Under the pieces are notes generated by a model that was not told where the DNA came from, searched no databases, and saw only the letters and a program-made list of their open reading frames with translations. Both the position numbers and the translations under genes were made by a program. Positions 34,947 to 44,418 of a DNA stretch of 64,000 bases are shown piece by piece (within the stretch, counting starts at the first letter, position 1; each line of letters opens with the position of its first letter). Origin of the DNA: Micromonospora qiuiae (GTDB lineage Bacteria; Actinomycetota; Actinomycetes; Mycobacteriales; Micromonosporaceae). Location: NCBI RefSeq assembly GCF_016863555.1, contig NZ_BOPC01000031.1, forward strand, positions 1 to 64,000, written 5' to 3'.

Positions 34947-36838
34947 CGGCCGGGACGGCACCGTCGGTGCGGCTGCCCGGCGGCGAGATGCTGACCTGGT
35001 CCGACCGGCCCGGCGAGAACGCCGACCGCCCGCTGGCGGCGTTGGCGGCGCGGCTGGTGCCGGCCGGCGCGCGGGTGCTGCTGGCCGGGGCGCACGACCC
35101 CGCAGTGCTCGACGCGCTGACCCACGCCCGCGTCACCTGCCTGCTGCGCGGCTACCGCGACGCGGCGACGGTCACCGGCCGGGCCGACCAGGTGGTGGTC
35201 GCCGGATCGGCCGGTCTGCCGGCCGGCGAGGAGTACGACGTGGTGATCGCCGGTGCCGGGCTGGACGCGATCGAGTCGGTGGAAGGCCCCCGGCTGTGCT
35301 GGGACGAGATCCTGGCCCGGCTGGCGGCGGCTCTCCGCCCGGACGGCGAGTTGCTGCTGCGCGTGCCCAACCCGCTCGGCCTGCACCGACTCGTCGCGGG
35401 CGACGCCTGGTACGCCGGTCGGGCCGACGCCGAGTGGACGGTCGACGGGGTGCTCGACACCAGCCGCCCGGCCAACCTGGACCAGGCGCGCGTCCGGCTG
35501 GCCACCGCCGGGCTGGGCGTCGTCACCTGCTTTGCCGCCTACCCGCGAATGGACCTGACCACCGCGTTGCTCGCCACCGACCAGCTGTCCTGGCGAACCA
35601 CCAACGCGCTGTTCGACGCAGTGCTGCACGACGCCTGCACCAGCGGTTTCGCCGGCCGGTTCGTGCTCGCTGACCCGGCCCGGCTGGCGGTGGACGCGCT
35701 GCACGCCGGGCGCGCCGCCGACCTGGCGCCGTCCTGGCTGGTGCTCGCCCGGCGGACGGGCACCAGCAGGTCCACGCCGACCCCGGCCGACATGGGCGAG
35801 CACGTCGGGGCCCACGGGCTGCCGGTGGCGCTGGTGCGGTTCGGTGCGGTGGGCAGCACCGTGGTCGAGGTGATCGACGGGGCATCGGGGTGGCACTGGC
35901 GCCGACCCGAGCCGCACGCCCGCACCGAGCCACACGCCCGACCTGAACCGCACGTCCGCGCCGAGCCACACGCACGACCCGAACCGCACGCCCGCACCGA
36001 GCCGGCGCCCGCGCCGTACGCCAGCCGGATGGTCGCCCACCGCGACCCGGCGGCGCCGGACGGACCGGTGCCCGACGGGCGGCTGCTGCGCAGCCTGCTG
36101 CTCGACGGCTGCCTGCGCCGCGACACGTCCCGACTGCGGCACCTGCTGCGCGGATACACCGACTGGCTCACCGGACAGGCCGACGACGGCCGGCTCACCG
36201 GGGCGGTGGCGCTGGCCGGGGCGGAAAACCTGGTCGTCGCCGGTGACCGCTTCGCGGTGCTCGACCCGACCTGGCGGGCCGACGAACCGTTACCGGTCGA
36301 CGTGGTGCTGGCCAGGACCCTGTGGCGGTTCTCCGCCGACCTGCTCACCGGCGGGTACGCCCACCCCTGGACCTCCACACTGGACGTGGCGGGTCTGACC
36401 GTGGTGCTCGGCGGCGTGGCCGGACGGGACCTCGACCGGGCAGTGGTGGACGCCGCGGTGGAGACGGAGGCCGCCGTCAGCGCCACGGTACGCGGCCTGG
36501 ACGCCGACGGGCCGATCCGGCTCGCGGCCGACCTGCGCGCCGTCACGCCGACCGACCCGCCGCCCGGACCGCGCAGCTACCAGCAGCTACGCGAGGCGTG
36601 GCTGCGCCAGCGCGACGAGAACACCCGGCTGGCCGCCGCGCTGAAGTGGACCGAGGAGTTGCTCACCTCCCGGGAACGCGCCCTGCGCCGGGCCGAAGCG
36701 AAAATCGATCTGCTCAGCGGGACGCTCGGCTACAAGGCCGCCCGGCTGGCCATCACCCCGGCCCGGCTGGCCAGGCGCGGCGCCCGGGCCGCCACGCGCC
36801 GCGCCCGGGCGATCGTCACCCGGAAGGAACGGACGTGA
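34943..36838 (+). CDS. Large multi-part protein: degenerate methyltransferase domain, hexapeptide repeats and C-terminal coiled coil
   Basis: A 631-residue protein. Residues 1-270 read as a divergent class I methyltransferase fold (VLLAGAHDP, VVIAGAGLDAIE, LAAALRPDGELLLRVPNPLGLHRL). Residues about 323-358 contain a repeat of EPHAR-type hexapeptides. Residues 360-530 form a second domain (LLLDGCLRRDTSRLRHLLRGY, then NLVVAGDRFAVLDPTW) resembling the C-terminal half of glycan-modifying methyltransferases. The end (QQLREAWLRQRDENTRLAAALKWTEELL) is a coiled coil with a basic tail. It is coupled to both neighbours by 4-bp overlaps. Function is unknown; glycan methylation is the best guess. Confidence 0.7.
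   Translation: MTAGTAPSVRLPGGEMLTWSDRPGENADRPLAALAARLVPAGARVLLAGAHDPAVLDALTHARVTCLLRGYRDAATVTGRADQVVVAGSAGLPAGEEYDVVIAGAGLDAIESVEGPRLCWDEILARLAAALRPDGELLLRVPNPLGLHRLVAGDAWYAGRADAEWTVDGVLDTSRPANLDQARVRLATAGLGVVTCFAAYPRMDLTTALLATDQLSWRTTNALFDAVLHDACTSGFAGRFVLADPARLAVDALHAGRAADLAPSWLVLARRTGTSRSTPTPADMGEHVGAHGLPVALVRFGAVGSTVVEVIDGASGWHWRRPEPHARTEPHARPEPHVRAEPHARPEPHARTEPAPAPYASRMVAHRDPAAPDGPVPDGRLLRSLLLDGCLRRDTSRLRHLLRGYTDWLTGQADDGRLTGAVALAGAENLVVAGDRFAVLDPTWRADEPLPVDVVLARTLWRFSADLLTGGYAHPWTSTLDVAGLTVVLGGVAGRDLDRAVVDAAVETEAAVSATVRGLDADGPIRLAADLRAVTPTDPPPGPRSYQQLREAWLRQRDENTRLAAALKWTEELLTSRERALRRAEAKIDLLSGTLGYKAARLAITPARLARRGARAATRRARAIVTRKERT
35908..36003. repeat. In-frame 18-bp repeats encoding EPHAR-type hexapeptides
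   Basis: Five to six diverged 18-bp units encode EPHARP/T/A hexapeptides (one has EPHVR). The units differ at synonymous sites, so the array is not a very recent expansion. Confidence 0.8.
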
Positions 36839-37569
36839 CCGAGCGGATCGTGGGAATCGTGCAGGCCCGGATGGGCTCGACCCGGCTGCCCGGCAAGGTG
36901 CTACGCCCGCTGGCCGGGCGCAGCGTGCTCGGCCGGGTGGTCCGGGCCGCCCAGGACAGCGGGGTGCTCGCCGACCTGGTGGTGGCCACCAGCACGGACG
37001 CCGGCGACGACGCGGTGGTCGCCGAATGCGACCGGCTCGGGGTGGCCTGGCACCGGGGCCCGGTCGACGACGTACTGACCCGGTTCGTCGGGGCGCTCGA
37101 CGCGCATCCCGCGGACGCGGTCATGCGGTTCACCGCCGACTGCCCGCTGCTGGACCCGGAGATCGTCACGCTGGTCGCCTCGGTGTACCGGGCGGTGCCG
37201 GGGCTGGACTACGCCAGTACCTCGATCGCCCGTACGCTGCCGCGCGGGCTGGACGTGGAGATCATCCGCGCCGAGGCGCTGCGTACCGTGCAGCGGCTCG
37301 CCACCGACCACCACCGGGTACACGTCACCTCGTACGCGTACGCTCATCCCGAGCTGTTCCGGGTGCTCGGCGTGACCCTCACGCCGGACCGGTCACCGCT
37401 ACGGCTCACCCTGGACACCGAACGGGACTGGCAGTTGGTCCGCGCGATCGTCGACCACTTCGGTGACGTCAGCGTGCCGCTGGCCAAGCTCGCCGACTGG
37501 CTCGACGGGCAACCGGAGCTGCGCGCGCTCAACGCCACCGTACGCCAGAAGCGGTTGGAGGAATCCTGA
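36835..37569 (+). CDS. pseF: Pseudaminic acid cytidylyltransferase (SpsF/PseF type)
   Basis: A 244-residue nucleotidyltransferase that activates the sugar with CTP. The first block VGIVQARMGSTRLPGKVLRPLAG carries the nucleotide loop; MRFTADCPLLDPEIV and LPRGLDVEIIRAEAL are SpsF-family landmarks, and LTLDTERDW is typical. The GTG overlaps the previous stop by 4 bp. The family also includes cytidylyltransferases for other sugars, so the exact substrate rests on the surrounding pse genes. Confidence 0.87.
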   Translation: MTERIVGIVQARMGSTRLPGKVLRPLAGRSVLGRVVRAAQDSGVLADLVVATSTDAGDDAVVAECDRLGVAWHRGPVDDVLTRFVGALDAHPADAVMRFTADCPLLDPEIVTLVASVYRAVPGLDYASTSIARTLPRGLDVEIIRAEALRTVQRLATDHHRVHVTSYAYAHPELFRVLGVTLTPDRSPLRLTLDTERDWQLVRAIVDHFGDVSVPLAKLADWLDGQPELRALNATVRQKRLEES

Positions 37570-37580
37570 GCACCGTACGC

Positions 37581-38612
37581 GTGGGCCTGCGCTGCGACGC
37601 CGGGCCGCAGCGCGGCGTCGGCCACCTGGTCCGCTGTCTCGCCCTCGGCGAGGAACTGCTGGCCCGAGGCGCCGCCGTCGAGGTGTTCGGCGCGGTGACC
37701 GGCGTCGACTGGGCGGCCGGGCAGCTCGCCACCCGGGGCATCCCGCTGCGTCCCGGGCCGGACACCCCGCACGGGCTGGTCACCGCGGCCCGTCGGCACG
37801 CGCTGGACGCCTTCGTGCTCGACTCGTACGAGCTGGATCCGGCCGGGGCGGGTGCGCTGCGCGACGCGGGCGCGCTGACCCTGGCGATCGTCGACGGCGA
37901 CACCCGGGGCCAGGACGCCGACCTCTACCTCGACCAGAACTTCGGCACCGACCTGGTGGTGCCGGCGGGACGGCTGCTGGCCGGCAGCGCGTACGCCCTG
38001 CTGCGCGATTCGGTGCTGGCGGCCCGCCCCGCGGCGGCCCGCCCCGCGATGCAGGTGGACCGGCCGACGGTGCTGGCCTTCTTCGGCGGCACCGACGCGG
38101 CCGGCGCGGCGCCGCTGCTGACCGAGGTGCTGCTGTCCACCGGCCGCCCGATGGAGCTCACCGTCGTCGCCGGCCGCCCCGAGACAGCCGACCGGCTGAT
38201 CCGGCTCAGCCCCGGCCCCGGGCAGGCCGTGCTCCCGGTGCCACCCACGGACGCCCTGCCCGCTCTGATCGCCGGGGCCGATCTGGTGGTCAGCGCGGCC
38301 GGCACGTCGGTCTGGGAGCTGTGCTGCCTGGGCGCGCCGTCGGCGCTGGTCTGCGTGGTGGACAACCAACGCGAGTCGTACCACCGGGTGGTGGGCGCCG
38401 GGCTGGCCGCCGGCCTCGGCGAGCTGCCGGAGCTGGCCGCCGATGCCAGCGTCCGGAGCGCCGCCGCGCGCACCCTGGACGGATTACTGACCAGCGGGCC
38501 GCGCCGGGCGGCGCTGTCGGCTCGGGCCTGGGCGGCGGTGGACGGGCGGGGTCGCGCCCGCGTGGCCGACGCGCTGGTCGAGGCTCTCTCCGGCCGACGA
38601 ACCTGGACGTAG
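37581..38612 (+). CDS. pseG: UDP-2,4-diacetamido-2,4,6-trideoxy-altropyranose hydrolase
   Basis: A 343-residue GT-B fold hydrolase that removes UDP before the PseI condensation. The N-terminal LRCDAGPQRGVGHLVRCLALGEEL carries the catalytic His of the GxGHxxR motif, and the C-terminal VVSAAGTSVWELCCLGAPSALVCVVDNQ is the UDP-binding site. The GTG at 37581 is used; a CTG at 37566 would be in frame nearer to GGAGGAA at 37557-37563. It is the last gene of the pse operon. Confidence 0.88.
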   Translation: MGLRCDAGPQRGVGHLVRCLALGEELLARGAAVEVFGAVTGVDWAAGQLATRGIPLRPGPDTPHGLVTAARRHALDAFVLDSYELDPAGAGALRDAGALTLAIVDGDTRGQDADLYLDQNFGTDLVVPAGRLLAGSAYALLRDSVLAARPAAARPAMQVDRPTVLAFFGGTDAAGAAPLLTEVLLSTGRPMELTVVAGRPETADRLIRLSPGPGQAVLPVPPTDALPALIAGADLVVSAAGTSVWELCCLGAPSALVCVVDNQRESYHRVVGAGLAAGLGELPELAADASVRSAAARTLDGLLTSGPRRAALSARAWAAVDGRGRARVADALVEALSGRRTWT

Positions 38613-38675
38613 GGCGGTGCGGTCCGGTCGCACAGCTCTTGCCCGAGGCGTTGGCGACGAACAGGGGTTCCATGT

Positions 38676-38711
38676 CAGGTAGATGCCGCCTACGTAGACG
38701 GCGTCTACCTG
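38676..38711. promoter_or_regulatory. 36-bp near-perfect palindrome, candidate operator
   Basis: Two 18-bp halves (starting CAGGTAGATGCCG at 38676 and ending CGGCGTCTACCTG at 38711) match as inverse complements at 16 of 18 positions with no loop; the centre CTACGTAG is itself palindromic. It lies 154 bp upstream of the nucleobase permease. Its loopless symmetry suits a dimeric repressor site better than a terminator, though it could still end the pse operon. Confidence 0.5.
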
Positions 38712-38864
38712 CCGGCCGATGTTTCCTCGACGTGTCCGGCGAGCGGCGGAGCGATGGCGGGCACACGGCAGCGGCCCAGAGGAGCAGCCCGGACCGCTCG
38801 TGCTACAAACAACCTCCAGGGTCGATCGCGCCCCCGTCACCACCCCCGACGTGAAGGGCCAGCC

Positions 38865-40208
38865 ATGACCCAGTCCCCTACCCCGACACGCCCCCGCTGG
38901 TCGCCCTGGACAGTGCACGGCGACGGCCGGACCGTACGCTCCGGCGACGTGGTGCACCCCGACGAACGGCTGTCCTGGCCGCGCACCCTGGGCGTCGGCG
39001 TGCAGCACGTGGTGGCCATGTTCGGCGCCACTTTCACCGTGCCGCTGATCACCGGCTTCCCGCCAGCCACCACCCTCTTCTTCTCCGGGCTGGGCACGCT
39101 GCTGTTCCTGGTCATCACCGGCAACCGGCTGCCGTCGTACCTCGGCTCGTCGTTCGCCTTCATCGCCCCGGTGCTGGCGGCCAAGGCCGGTGGTGACATC
39201 GGCCCGGCGCTCGGCGGCATCGTGGTCGCCGGTGTCGCGCTGGCCCTCGTCGGCCTGGTGGTGCAGTTCGCCGGGGCCGGTTGGATCAACCGGCTGATGC
39301 CGCCCGTGGTCACCGGCGCCATCGTGATGCTGATCGGGCTCAACCTCGCCCCGGTCGCCTGGGACGGTGGTGGGGACGGCGGGGTCAAGGCCCAGCCGCT
39401 GATCGCGGTGGTCACGCTCACCGCGATCCTGCTGTTCACCGTGCTCTTCCGGGGCTTCCTGGCCCGACTGTCCGTCCTGCTCGGGGTGCTGGCCGGCTGG
39501 CTACTCGCCGCGCTCACCGGTGGGCTGGCACCGGAGGCGGTCACCGGACTGCGCGAGGCCGCCTGGATCGGGCTGCCCGAGTTCCACACGCCCAGCTTCA
39601 GCCTGCGCGCCGTGGTGCTGATCATCCCGGTGGTCCTCGTACTCATCGCCGAGAACGCCGGTCACGTCAAGGCCGTCGCCGCCACCACCGGCCGCAACCT
39701 GGACCGGGACATGGGCAAGGCGTTCATGGGCGATGGTCTGGCCACCGTGCTCGCTGGCTCCGGCGGCGGCTCCGGCACCACCACGTACGCCGAGAACATC
39801 GGCGTGATGGCCGCCACCCGGGTCTACTCCACGGCCGCGTACTGGGTGGCCGGGGTGGCCGCGGTGCTGCTCGGGCTCAGCCCCAAGATCGGCGCGCTGA
39901 TTCTCACCGTGCCGGCCGGCGTGCTCGGCGGCGCCACCACCGCCCTCTACGGGCTGATCGCCATCCTCGGCGCTCGGATCTGGCTCGACAACCGGGTCGA
40001 CTTTCACGACCCGGTCAACCTGCTGACCGCCGCCGTCGCGGTGATCATCGGCGCCGCCGACTACACCCTCACCGCCGGCGACCTGTCCTTCCACGGCATC
40101 GCCCTGGGCACCGCCGCCGCCCTGCTGGTCTACCACGGCATGCGCGCGATCGCCCGCCTGCGCGGCACCACCCCGCCGACCCGTCAGGGTCCCGAGCCCG
40201 AACTCTGA
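38865..40208 (+). CDS. NCS2 family uracil/xanthine permease
   Basis: A 447-residue nucleobase:cation symporter-2 protein with about 14 hydrophobic helices. Landmarks are GVQHVVAMFGATFTVPLITG, YLGSSFAFIAPV, PPVVTGAIVMLIGLNLAP, VLIAENAGHVKAV and the substrate-helix GSGGGSGTTTYAENIGVMAATRVYS. ENAGH and TTYAENIG fit uracil permeases of the UraA/PyrP group. The ATG at 38865 follows a GAAGGG site. It is the only purine/pyrimidine gene nearby and is not obviously linked to the pse operon. Confidence 0.9.
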   Translation: MTQSPTPTRPRWSPWTVHGDGRTVRSGDVVHPDERLSWPRTLGVGVQHVVAMFGATFTVPLITGFPPATTLFFSGLGTLLFLVITGNRLPSYLGSSFAFIAPVLAAKAGGDIGPALGGIVVAGVALALVGLVVQFAGAGWINRLMPPVVTGAIVMLIGLNLAPVAWDGGGDGGVKAQPLIAVVTLTAILLFTVLFRGFLARLSVLLGVLAGWLLAALTGGLAPEAVTGLREAAWIGLPEFHTPSFSLRAVVLIIPVVLVLIAENAGHVKAVAATTGRNLDRDMGKAFMGDGLATVLAGSGGGSGTTTYAENIGVMAATRVYSTAAYWVAGVAAVLLGLSPKIGALILTVPAGVLGGATTALYGLIAILGARIWLDNRVDFHDPVNLLTAAVAVIIGAADYTLTAGDLSFHGIALGTAAALLVYHGMRAIARLRGTTPPTRQGPEPEL

Positions 40209-40219
40209 CCACCTGGGAA

Positions 40220-40250
40220 GCCCGTCCCCGCCGGAACGGCGGAGACGGGC
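40220..40250. terminator. Bidirectional hairpin terminator
   Basis: Thirteen-bp arms with one mismatch (40220-40232 and 40238-40250) and a 5-nt loop GGAAC, between convergent genes for the permease and the esterase. Confidence 0.75.
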
Positions 40251-40276
40251 TGGCCCACCCACCACGGTGGCACTGA

Positions 40277-41662
40277 TCAGAACTGCGCGAAGAACCGCCA
40301 CACCTCGCCCTTGGTCCAGGTCCGGGCGCCGCTGTCGCCGCCCCCGTCCACCGGACCTGGGGTGTGACCGCCGTCGAACGCGCCCCACAGCACCGGATAG
40401 CCAGCCCGGCACCCCGAGTAGGCGGTGGTGATGTGGGTCCGGCTACCCGCCGCCGGCTCCGGCGGATTCTGCGGGGTGCAGCCGTTGTTGCGGACGAACC
40501 TGTCACGCAGCGACCGCCCGCTGGCGATGTTGTCGGAGATGCCATGAATGCCGAAGTACGCGATCGGCTGGGTGCCACCACTGCATCCGCTGAGCTCTCG
40601 GGGAGCGCCGTAGACCGCGACGGCCCGGAAGACGTTCGCGCGGGCACAGGCAAGTGCGTAGCTCATCGCACCGCCGTAGCTGAACCCGAGGGCGAAACGC
40701 TGCGTCGTGTTGACGCAGAGGTCGCTTTCGATCCGACGGATCATGTCGTCGACGAAGGTGACATCCTCGCCACCGGAGTTGGCCCAGCCGTTGCCGATGC
40801 CCTGGGGGGCAACCAGAATCGCGCTGTTGTTCGACTGTTCCTGCTGCCCGTAGTAGGACCAGGCAGCCCCGTCGGCTCCGCCGTAGGCGACATCGCCCGC
40901 GGTGCCACCCAACCAGTGGAACGCGAACATCAACCGGTAGCGGGTGTTGCTGTTGTAGTTGGCGGGAATCCGCAGGATGAAGCTACGACTCTTGCCGTTG
41001 CTCTGGATCGTGTGCGTGCCGTTGCCCAACGTCGGAGCCTTGCCGCACCCCGCGCCCGGTTCACCACTCGGCGGTGGTGACGTGGGCGTGGGCCCGCCGC
41101 CGACGGGGAACAACCGCCACTGCTGGTTGGCACCGTTGCCGTCGGAATACTGGACGACGTTGGCCCCGTCCGCGGTCGAGGCGCCCTGCACCTCCACTGC
41201 CTTGTTGCTGTTCCGGTTGATCAGCCGGACGTGGCCTCCGTCGGAGTCGGCCAGTCGGAACTGCTGGTTCGCTCCGTTGTGGTCCGTCCACTGGATGATC
41301 GCGGCACCGTCGGCGGTCGAGGCGTTCGACACGTCCAGGACCTTGCCGGAATGCCGCGACTTCAGCCGGTAGTAGCCTCCGCCGGAGTCCACGAACTGCC
41401 ATTGCTGGTTTGCCCCGTCGTTGCGCGTCCACTGGCTGATCCGCGCGCCGTCGTTGGTGGCCAGGCCGTAGACGTCCAACGCCTTGCCGCTGTTGCGGTT
41501 GACCAGCACGTACCAGGCGTTGGTGTCCACCGTCGCCGCAGCCGCTGGTGCCGCGTTGACCGCGACGAGGGTGCCGGCCACCAGGAGCGCCGCACCGGCC
41601 GCAGCCACGACCGACCATCGCTGACGCCCGGGTGGAGAGGCGGGACGAACCTCACCGTTCAT
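40277..41662 (-). CDS. Secreted ricin-B lectin (CBM13) plus alpha/beta esterase
   Basis: A 461-residue secreted protein. A signal peptide ends at about residue 43 (NAAPAAAA). Residues 45-190 are a ricin-type beta-trefoil with three repeats (NRNSGKALDVYG, SRHSGKVLDVSN, NRNSNKAVEVQG, each followed by GANQQW or GANQQF). A Pro/Ser linker leads to an esterase of the PHB-depolymerase/feruloyl esterase class with the Ser elbow GFSYGGAMS, YFGIHGISD and a terminal GGHTPGP His. It probably deacylates plant or microbial polysaccharides outside the cell. Three copies of CGTCATA/CGTCAAT lie about 125 bp upstream. Confidence 0.88.
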   Translation of the reverse strand: MNGEVRPASPPGRQRWSVVAAAGAALLVAGTLVAVNAAPAAAATVDTNAWYVLVNRNSGKALDVYGLATNDGARISQWTRNDGANQQWQFVDSGGGYYRLKSRHSGKVLDVSNASTADGAAIIQWTDHNGANQQFRLADSDGGHVRLINRNSNKAVEVQGASTADGANVVQYSDGNGANQQWRLFPVGGGPTPTSPPPSGEPGAGCGKAPTLGNGTHTIQSNGKSRSFILRIPANYNSNTRYRLMFAFHWLGGTAGDVAYGGADGAAWSYYGQQEQSNNSAILVAPQGIGNGWANSGGEDVTFVDDMIRRIESDLCVNTTQRFALGFSYGGAMSYALACARANVFRAVAVYGAPRELSGCSGGTQPIAYFGIHGISDNIASGRSLRDRFVRNNGCTPQNPPEPAAGSRTHITTAYSGCRAGYPVLWGAFDGGHTPGPVDGGGDSGARTWTKGEVWRFFAQF

Positions 41663-41784
41663 TGATCCACTCCTTCGACTAGGACCGCGCGATAAGGACG
41701 GCCGCGCGTTGTCGCAGGCGCTGACGTTCGGATGGTGGTGTCAATACGTTGGGTCAGCCTGCGAAGAGAGGCTTAACGTATCGT

Positions 41785-41804
41785 CGTCATACGTCATACG
41801 TCAA
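41785..41804. repeat. Heptamer direct repeats upstream of the esterase
   Basis: CGTCATA, CGTCATA and CGTCA(AT) run head to tail, about 125 bp upstream of the minus-strand esterase start. They could be activator or regulator sites. No other feature was seen in this 201-bp gap. Confidence 0.4.
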
Positions 41805-41863
41805 TGACAGACGTCGATGAACCGTCGCGCATCGGCCGCGCCACGCCCAGCCGGTGAAGATGC

Positions 41864-44347
41864 CTACTCGCGGTCGAACTGGTGACCGACCACGGCCGGG
41901 CCGAGCATCACGGCGAAGCCGGAACCGTCGCGGCGCGGATCCGCCGCGGGCAACTCCACCGCCTCGCCGTTCGCCGTCGACCCCACCGGCCGGGGGCCGA
42001 TCCAGCCGACCACCACGTCGGTCTCACCCTTGAGGAACCGATGCGCACGCACCCCGGCGGTCGCCCTCCCCTTCGCCGGGTACGCCGCAAACGGCGTCAC
42101 CTTCACCGTCGCGCCGGTGGAGGTGACCACCATCGGCTCACCGTGCACCAGATCGTCGGTGCGGACCGCGCCGAAGAAGACGACCTGCGCCCCGTCCGGC
42201 AGGGCGATCCCCGCCATGCCGCCGCCCTTGAGCCCCTGCGGCCGGACCAACCCGGCCGGGAAGCGCAGCAGCGACGCCCCGCTGGTCAGGAAAGCCAGCG
42301 ACTCGGCCCCGTCGGTCAGCCAGGTCGCCCCGACCACCTCGTCGCCCTCGCGCAGCCCGATCACCTCGAACTCGTCCGAGCGCACCGGCCAGTCCGGGGC
42401 ACAGACCTTGACCACGCCGTGGCGGGTACCCAACGCCAGGCCGGGTGAGCCCTCGGCGACCGGACCCAGCGGCGCCAGGCCGACCACCGCTTCCCCGGGC
42501 TCCAACGGCACCAACTCGGCGGCGGACATCCCCCCGCGCAGCGACACCGTGCCGGACTGCTCCGGCAACACCGGCAACGGCAGCACATCCACCTTGAACG
42601 CCCGACCGGCGCTGGTCACCAGCAGCACCCGCCCTCGGGCGGTGGAGGGCACCACGGCGCGTACCGCGTCGTGCCTGACCCGGCCGTGCCGGCGGCGCCC
42701 CTCGGCGGCCTCCTCCGACTCAGCGGCGGTGCGGGCGACCAGCCCGGTCGCCGACAGGATCACCTGGCACGGGTCGTCGGCCACCTCCAGCGGGCCGGCC
42801 GGAACCGACGCCGCCAGCACCTCCTTGAGATCACCATCGACCAGCGTGGTACGCCGGGGGACGCCGAACTGCTTGACCACCGCGGCCAACTCGCCGGAGA
42901 CCAGCTTCTTCAGCACCTTCTCGTCGTCCAGGATGGTGGACAGCTCGGCGATCTCCGCGCGCAGCTTCTCCTGCTCGGCCTCCAACTCCAGCCGGTCGTA
43001 CCTGGTGAGCCGACGCAACGGGGTATCCAGAATGTAGCCGGCCTGGATCTCGGAAAGCTTGAACTTCCGCATGAGGCCGTCCTTGGCCGCCTGGGCGTCC
43101 TCGCTGGCCCGGATCAGCTTGACCACCCGATCGATGTCGAGCAGGGCGATCAGCAGACCGTCGACCAGGTGCAGCCGCTCCTCACGCTTGCGCCTGCGGT
43201 ATGCGCTGCGCCGGGTCACCACCTCGTAGCGGTGCGCCAGGAACACCTCCAGCAGCGCCTTCAACCCGAGGGTACGCGGCTGACCGTCGACCAGCACCAG
43301 GTTGTTCACGCCGAAGGACTGCTCCAGCGGGGTGAGCCGGTACAGGTCGGCCAGCAGCGCCTGCGGGTTGACCCCGACCTTGCACTCGATGACCAGGCGG
43401 GTGCCGTTCTCCCGGTCGGTCAGATCCTTGACGTCGGCGATCCCGGTCAGCCGCTTGGTCTTGTTGACCTCGTTGGTGATGGCCGCGATGACCTTCTCCC
43501 CACCGACGCCGTACGGCAGCTCGACCACGGTGATCGCCTGCCGGCCCCGGCTGCCCTCCAGCGGGCCGATCTCCACCTTGGCGCGCATCCGCACCACGCC
43601 ACGGCCGGTCTCGTACGCCCGGCGCACCTCGTCCAGACCGAGCAGCAGGCCGCCGGTGGGCAGGTCCGGCCCGGGCACGAACTCCATCAGCTTGTCGAGG
43701 GTGGCGTCCGGGTGCCGGATCAGCCACCGGGCGGCCGAGACGACCTCACCCAGGTTGTGCGGGATCATGTTGGTCGCCATCCCCACCGCGATCCCCGAGG
43801 TGCCGTTGACCAGCAGGTTCGGGAAGGCGGCCGGCAGCACGGTGGGCTGGGTCAGCGAGCCGTCGTAGTTGGGCTCGACATCGACGGTCTCCTCGCCCAG
43901 CTCACCGACGAGCAGCATCGCCTCCCGCGACATCCGAGTCTCGGTGTATCTCGCCGCTGCCGGTCCATCGTCCGGGCTTCCAAAGTTTCCATGCCCGTCG
44001 ATGAGTGGCACGTTCAGCGAGAAGTCCTGCGCCATCCGGACCATCGCGTCGTAGATCGCGGTGTCACCGTGCGGGTGGTAGCGACCCATCACGTCGCCGA
44101 CCACGCGGGCCGACTTGACGTGCGGTCGGTCCGGCCGGAAACCCGCCTCGTGCATCGCGTAGAGGATGCGCCGATGCACCGGCTTGAGGCCGTCACGCGC
44201 GTCGGGCAGCGCCCGCGAGTGGATCACCGAGAAGGCGTACTCCAGGTAGGAGTCGGAGACTTCGGTGACCAGCGGGTTGTCGAAGACCCGCGCGCCGGCC
44301 CGGTCGAACGCGGAGTGGTCGACCTTCGTTTCCTTGCGGCGTGCCAT
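41864..44347 (-). CDS. parC: DNA topoisomerase IV-type subunit A
   Basis: An 827-residue type IIA topoisomerase A subunit. The catalytic Tyr is Tyr134 ([10 protein letters not shown]); [12 protein letters not shown] and [22 protein letters not shown] are the winged-helix core. The C-terminal beta-pinwheel lacks an obvious QRRGGKG GyrA box, which favours ParC over GyrA. With the B subunit 71 bp upstream it forms the second topoisomerase II found in many actinomycetes beside GyrAB. It would relax or decatenate chromosomes. No anomalies were seen. Confidence 0.9.
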   Translation of the reverse strand: MARRKETKVDHSAFDRAGARVFDNPLVTEVSDSYLEYAFSVIHSRALPDARDGLKPVHRRILYAMHEAGFRPDRPHVKSARVVGDVMGRYHPHGDTAIYDAMVRMAQDFSLNVPLIDGHGNFGSPDDGPAAARYTETRMSREAMLLVGELGEETVDVEPNYDGSLTQPTVLPAAFPNLLVNGTSGIAVGMATNMIPHNLGEVVSAARWLIRHPDATLDKLMEFVPGPDLPTGGLLLGLDEVRRAYETGRGVVRMRAKVEIGPLEGSRGRQAITVVELPYGVGGEKVIAAITNEVNKTKRLTGIADVKDLTDRENGTRLVIECKVGVNPQALLADLYRLTPLEQSFGVNNLVLVDGQPRTLGLKALLEVFLAHRYEVVTRRSAYRRRKREERLHLVDGLLIALLDIDRVVKLIRASEDAQAAKDGLMRKFKLSEIQAGYILDTPLRRLTRYDRLELEAEQEKLRAEIAELSTILDDEKVLKKLVSGELAAVVKQFGVPRRTTLVDGDLKEVLAASVPAGPLEVADDPCQVILSATGLVARTAAESEEAAEGRRRHGRVRHDAVRAVVPSTARGRVLLVTSAGRAFKVDVLPLPVLPEQSGTVSLRGGMSAAELVPLEPGEAVVGLAPLGPVAEGSPGLALGTRHGVVKVCAPDWPVRSDEFEVIGLREGDEVVGATWLTDGAESLAFLTSGASLLRFPAGLVRPQGLKGGGMAGIALPDGAQVVFFGAVRTDDLVHGEPMVVTSTGATVKVTPFAAYPAKGRATAGVRAHRFLKGETDVVVGWIGPRPVGSTANGEAVELPAADPRRDGSGFAVMLGPAVVGHQFDRE

Positions 44348-44418
44348 GACTCAGATTTCCCCTCGAACGAACCCGGTGCTCCGACCTGCGACCGCGCGGC
44401 GCGCGGCGAACCGCTCCC

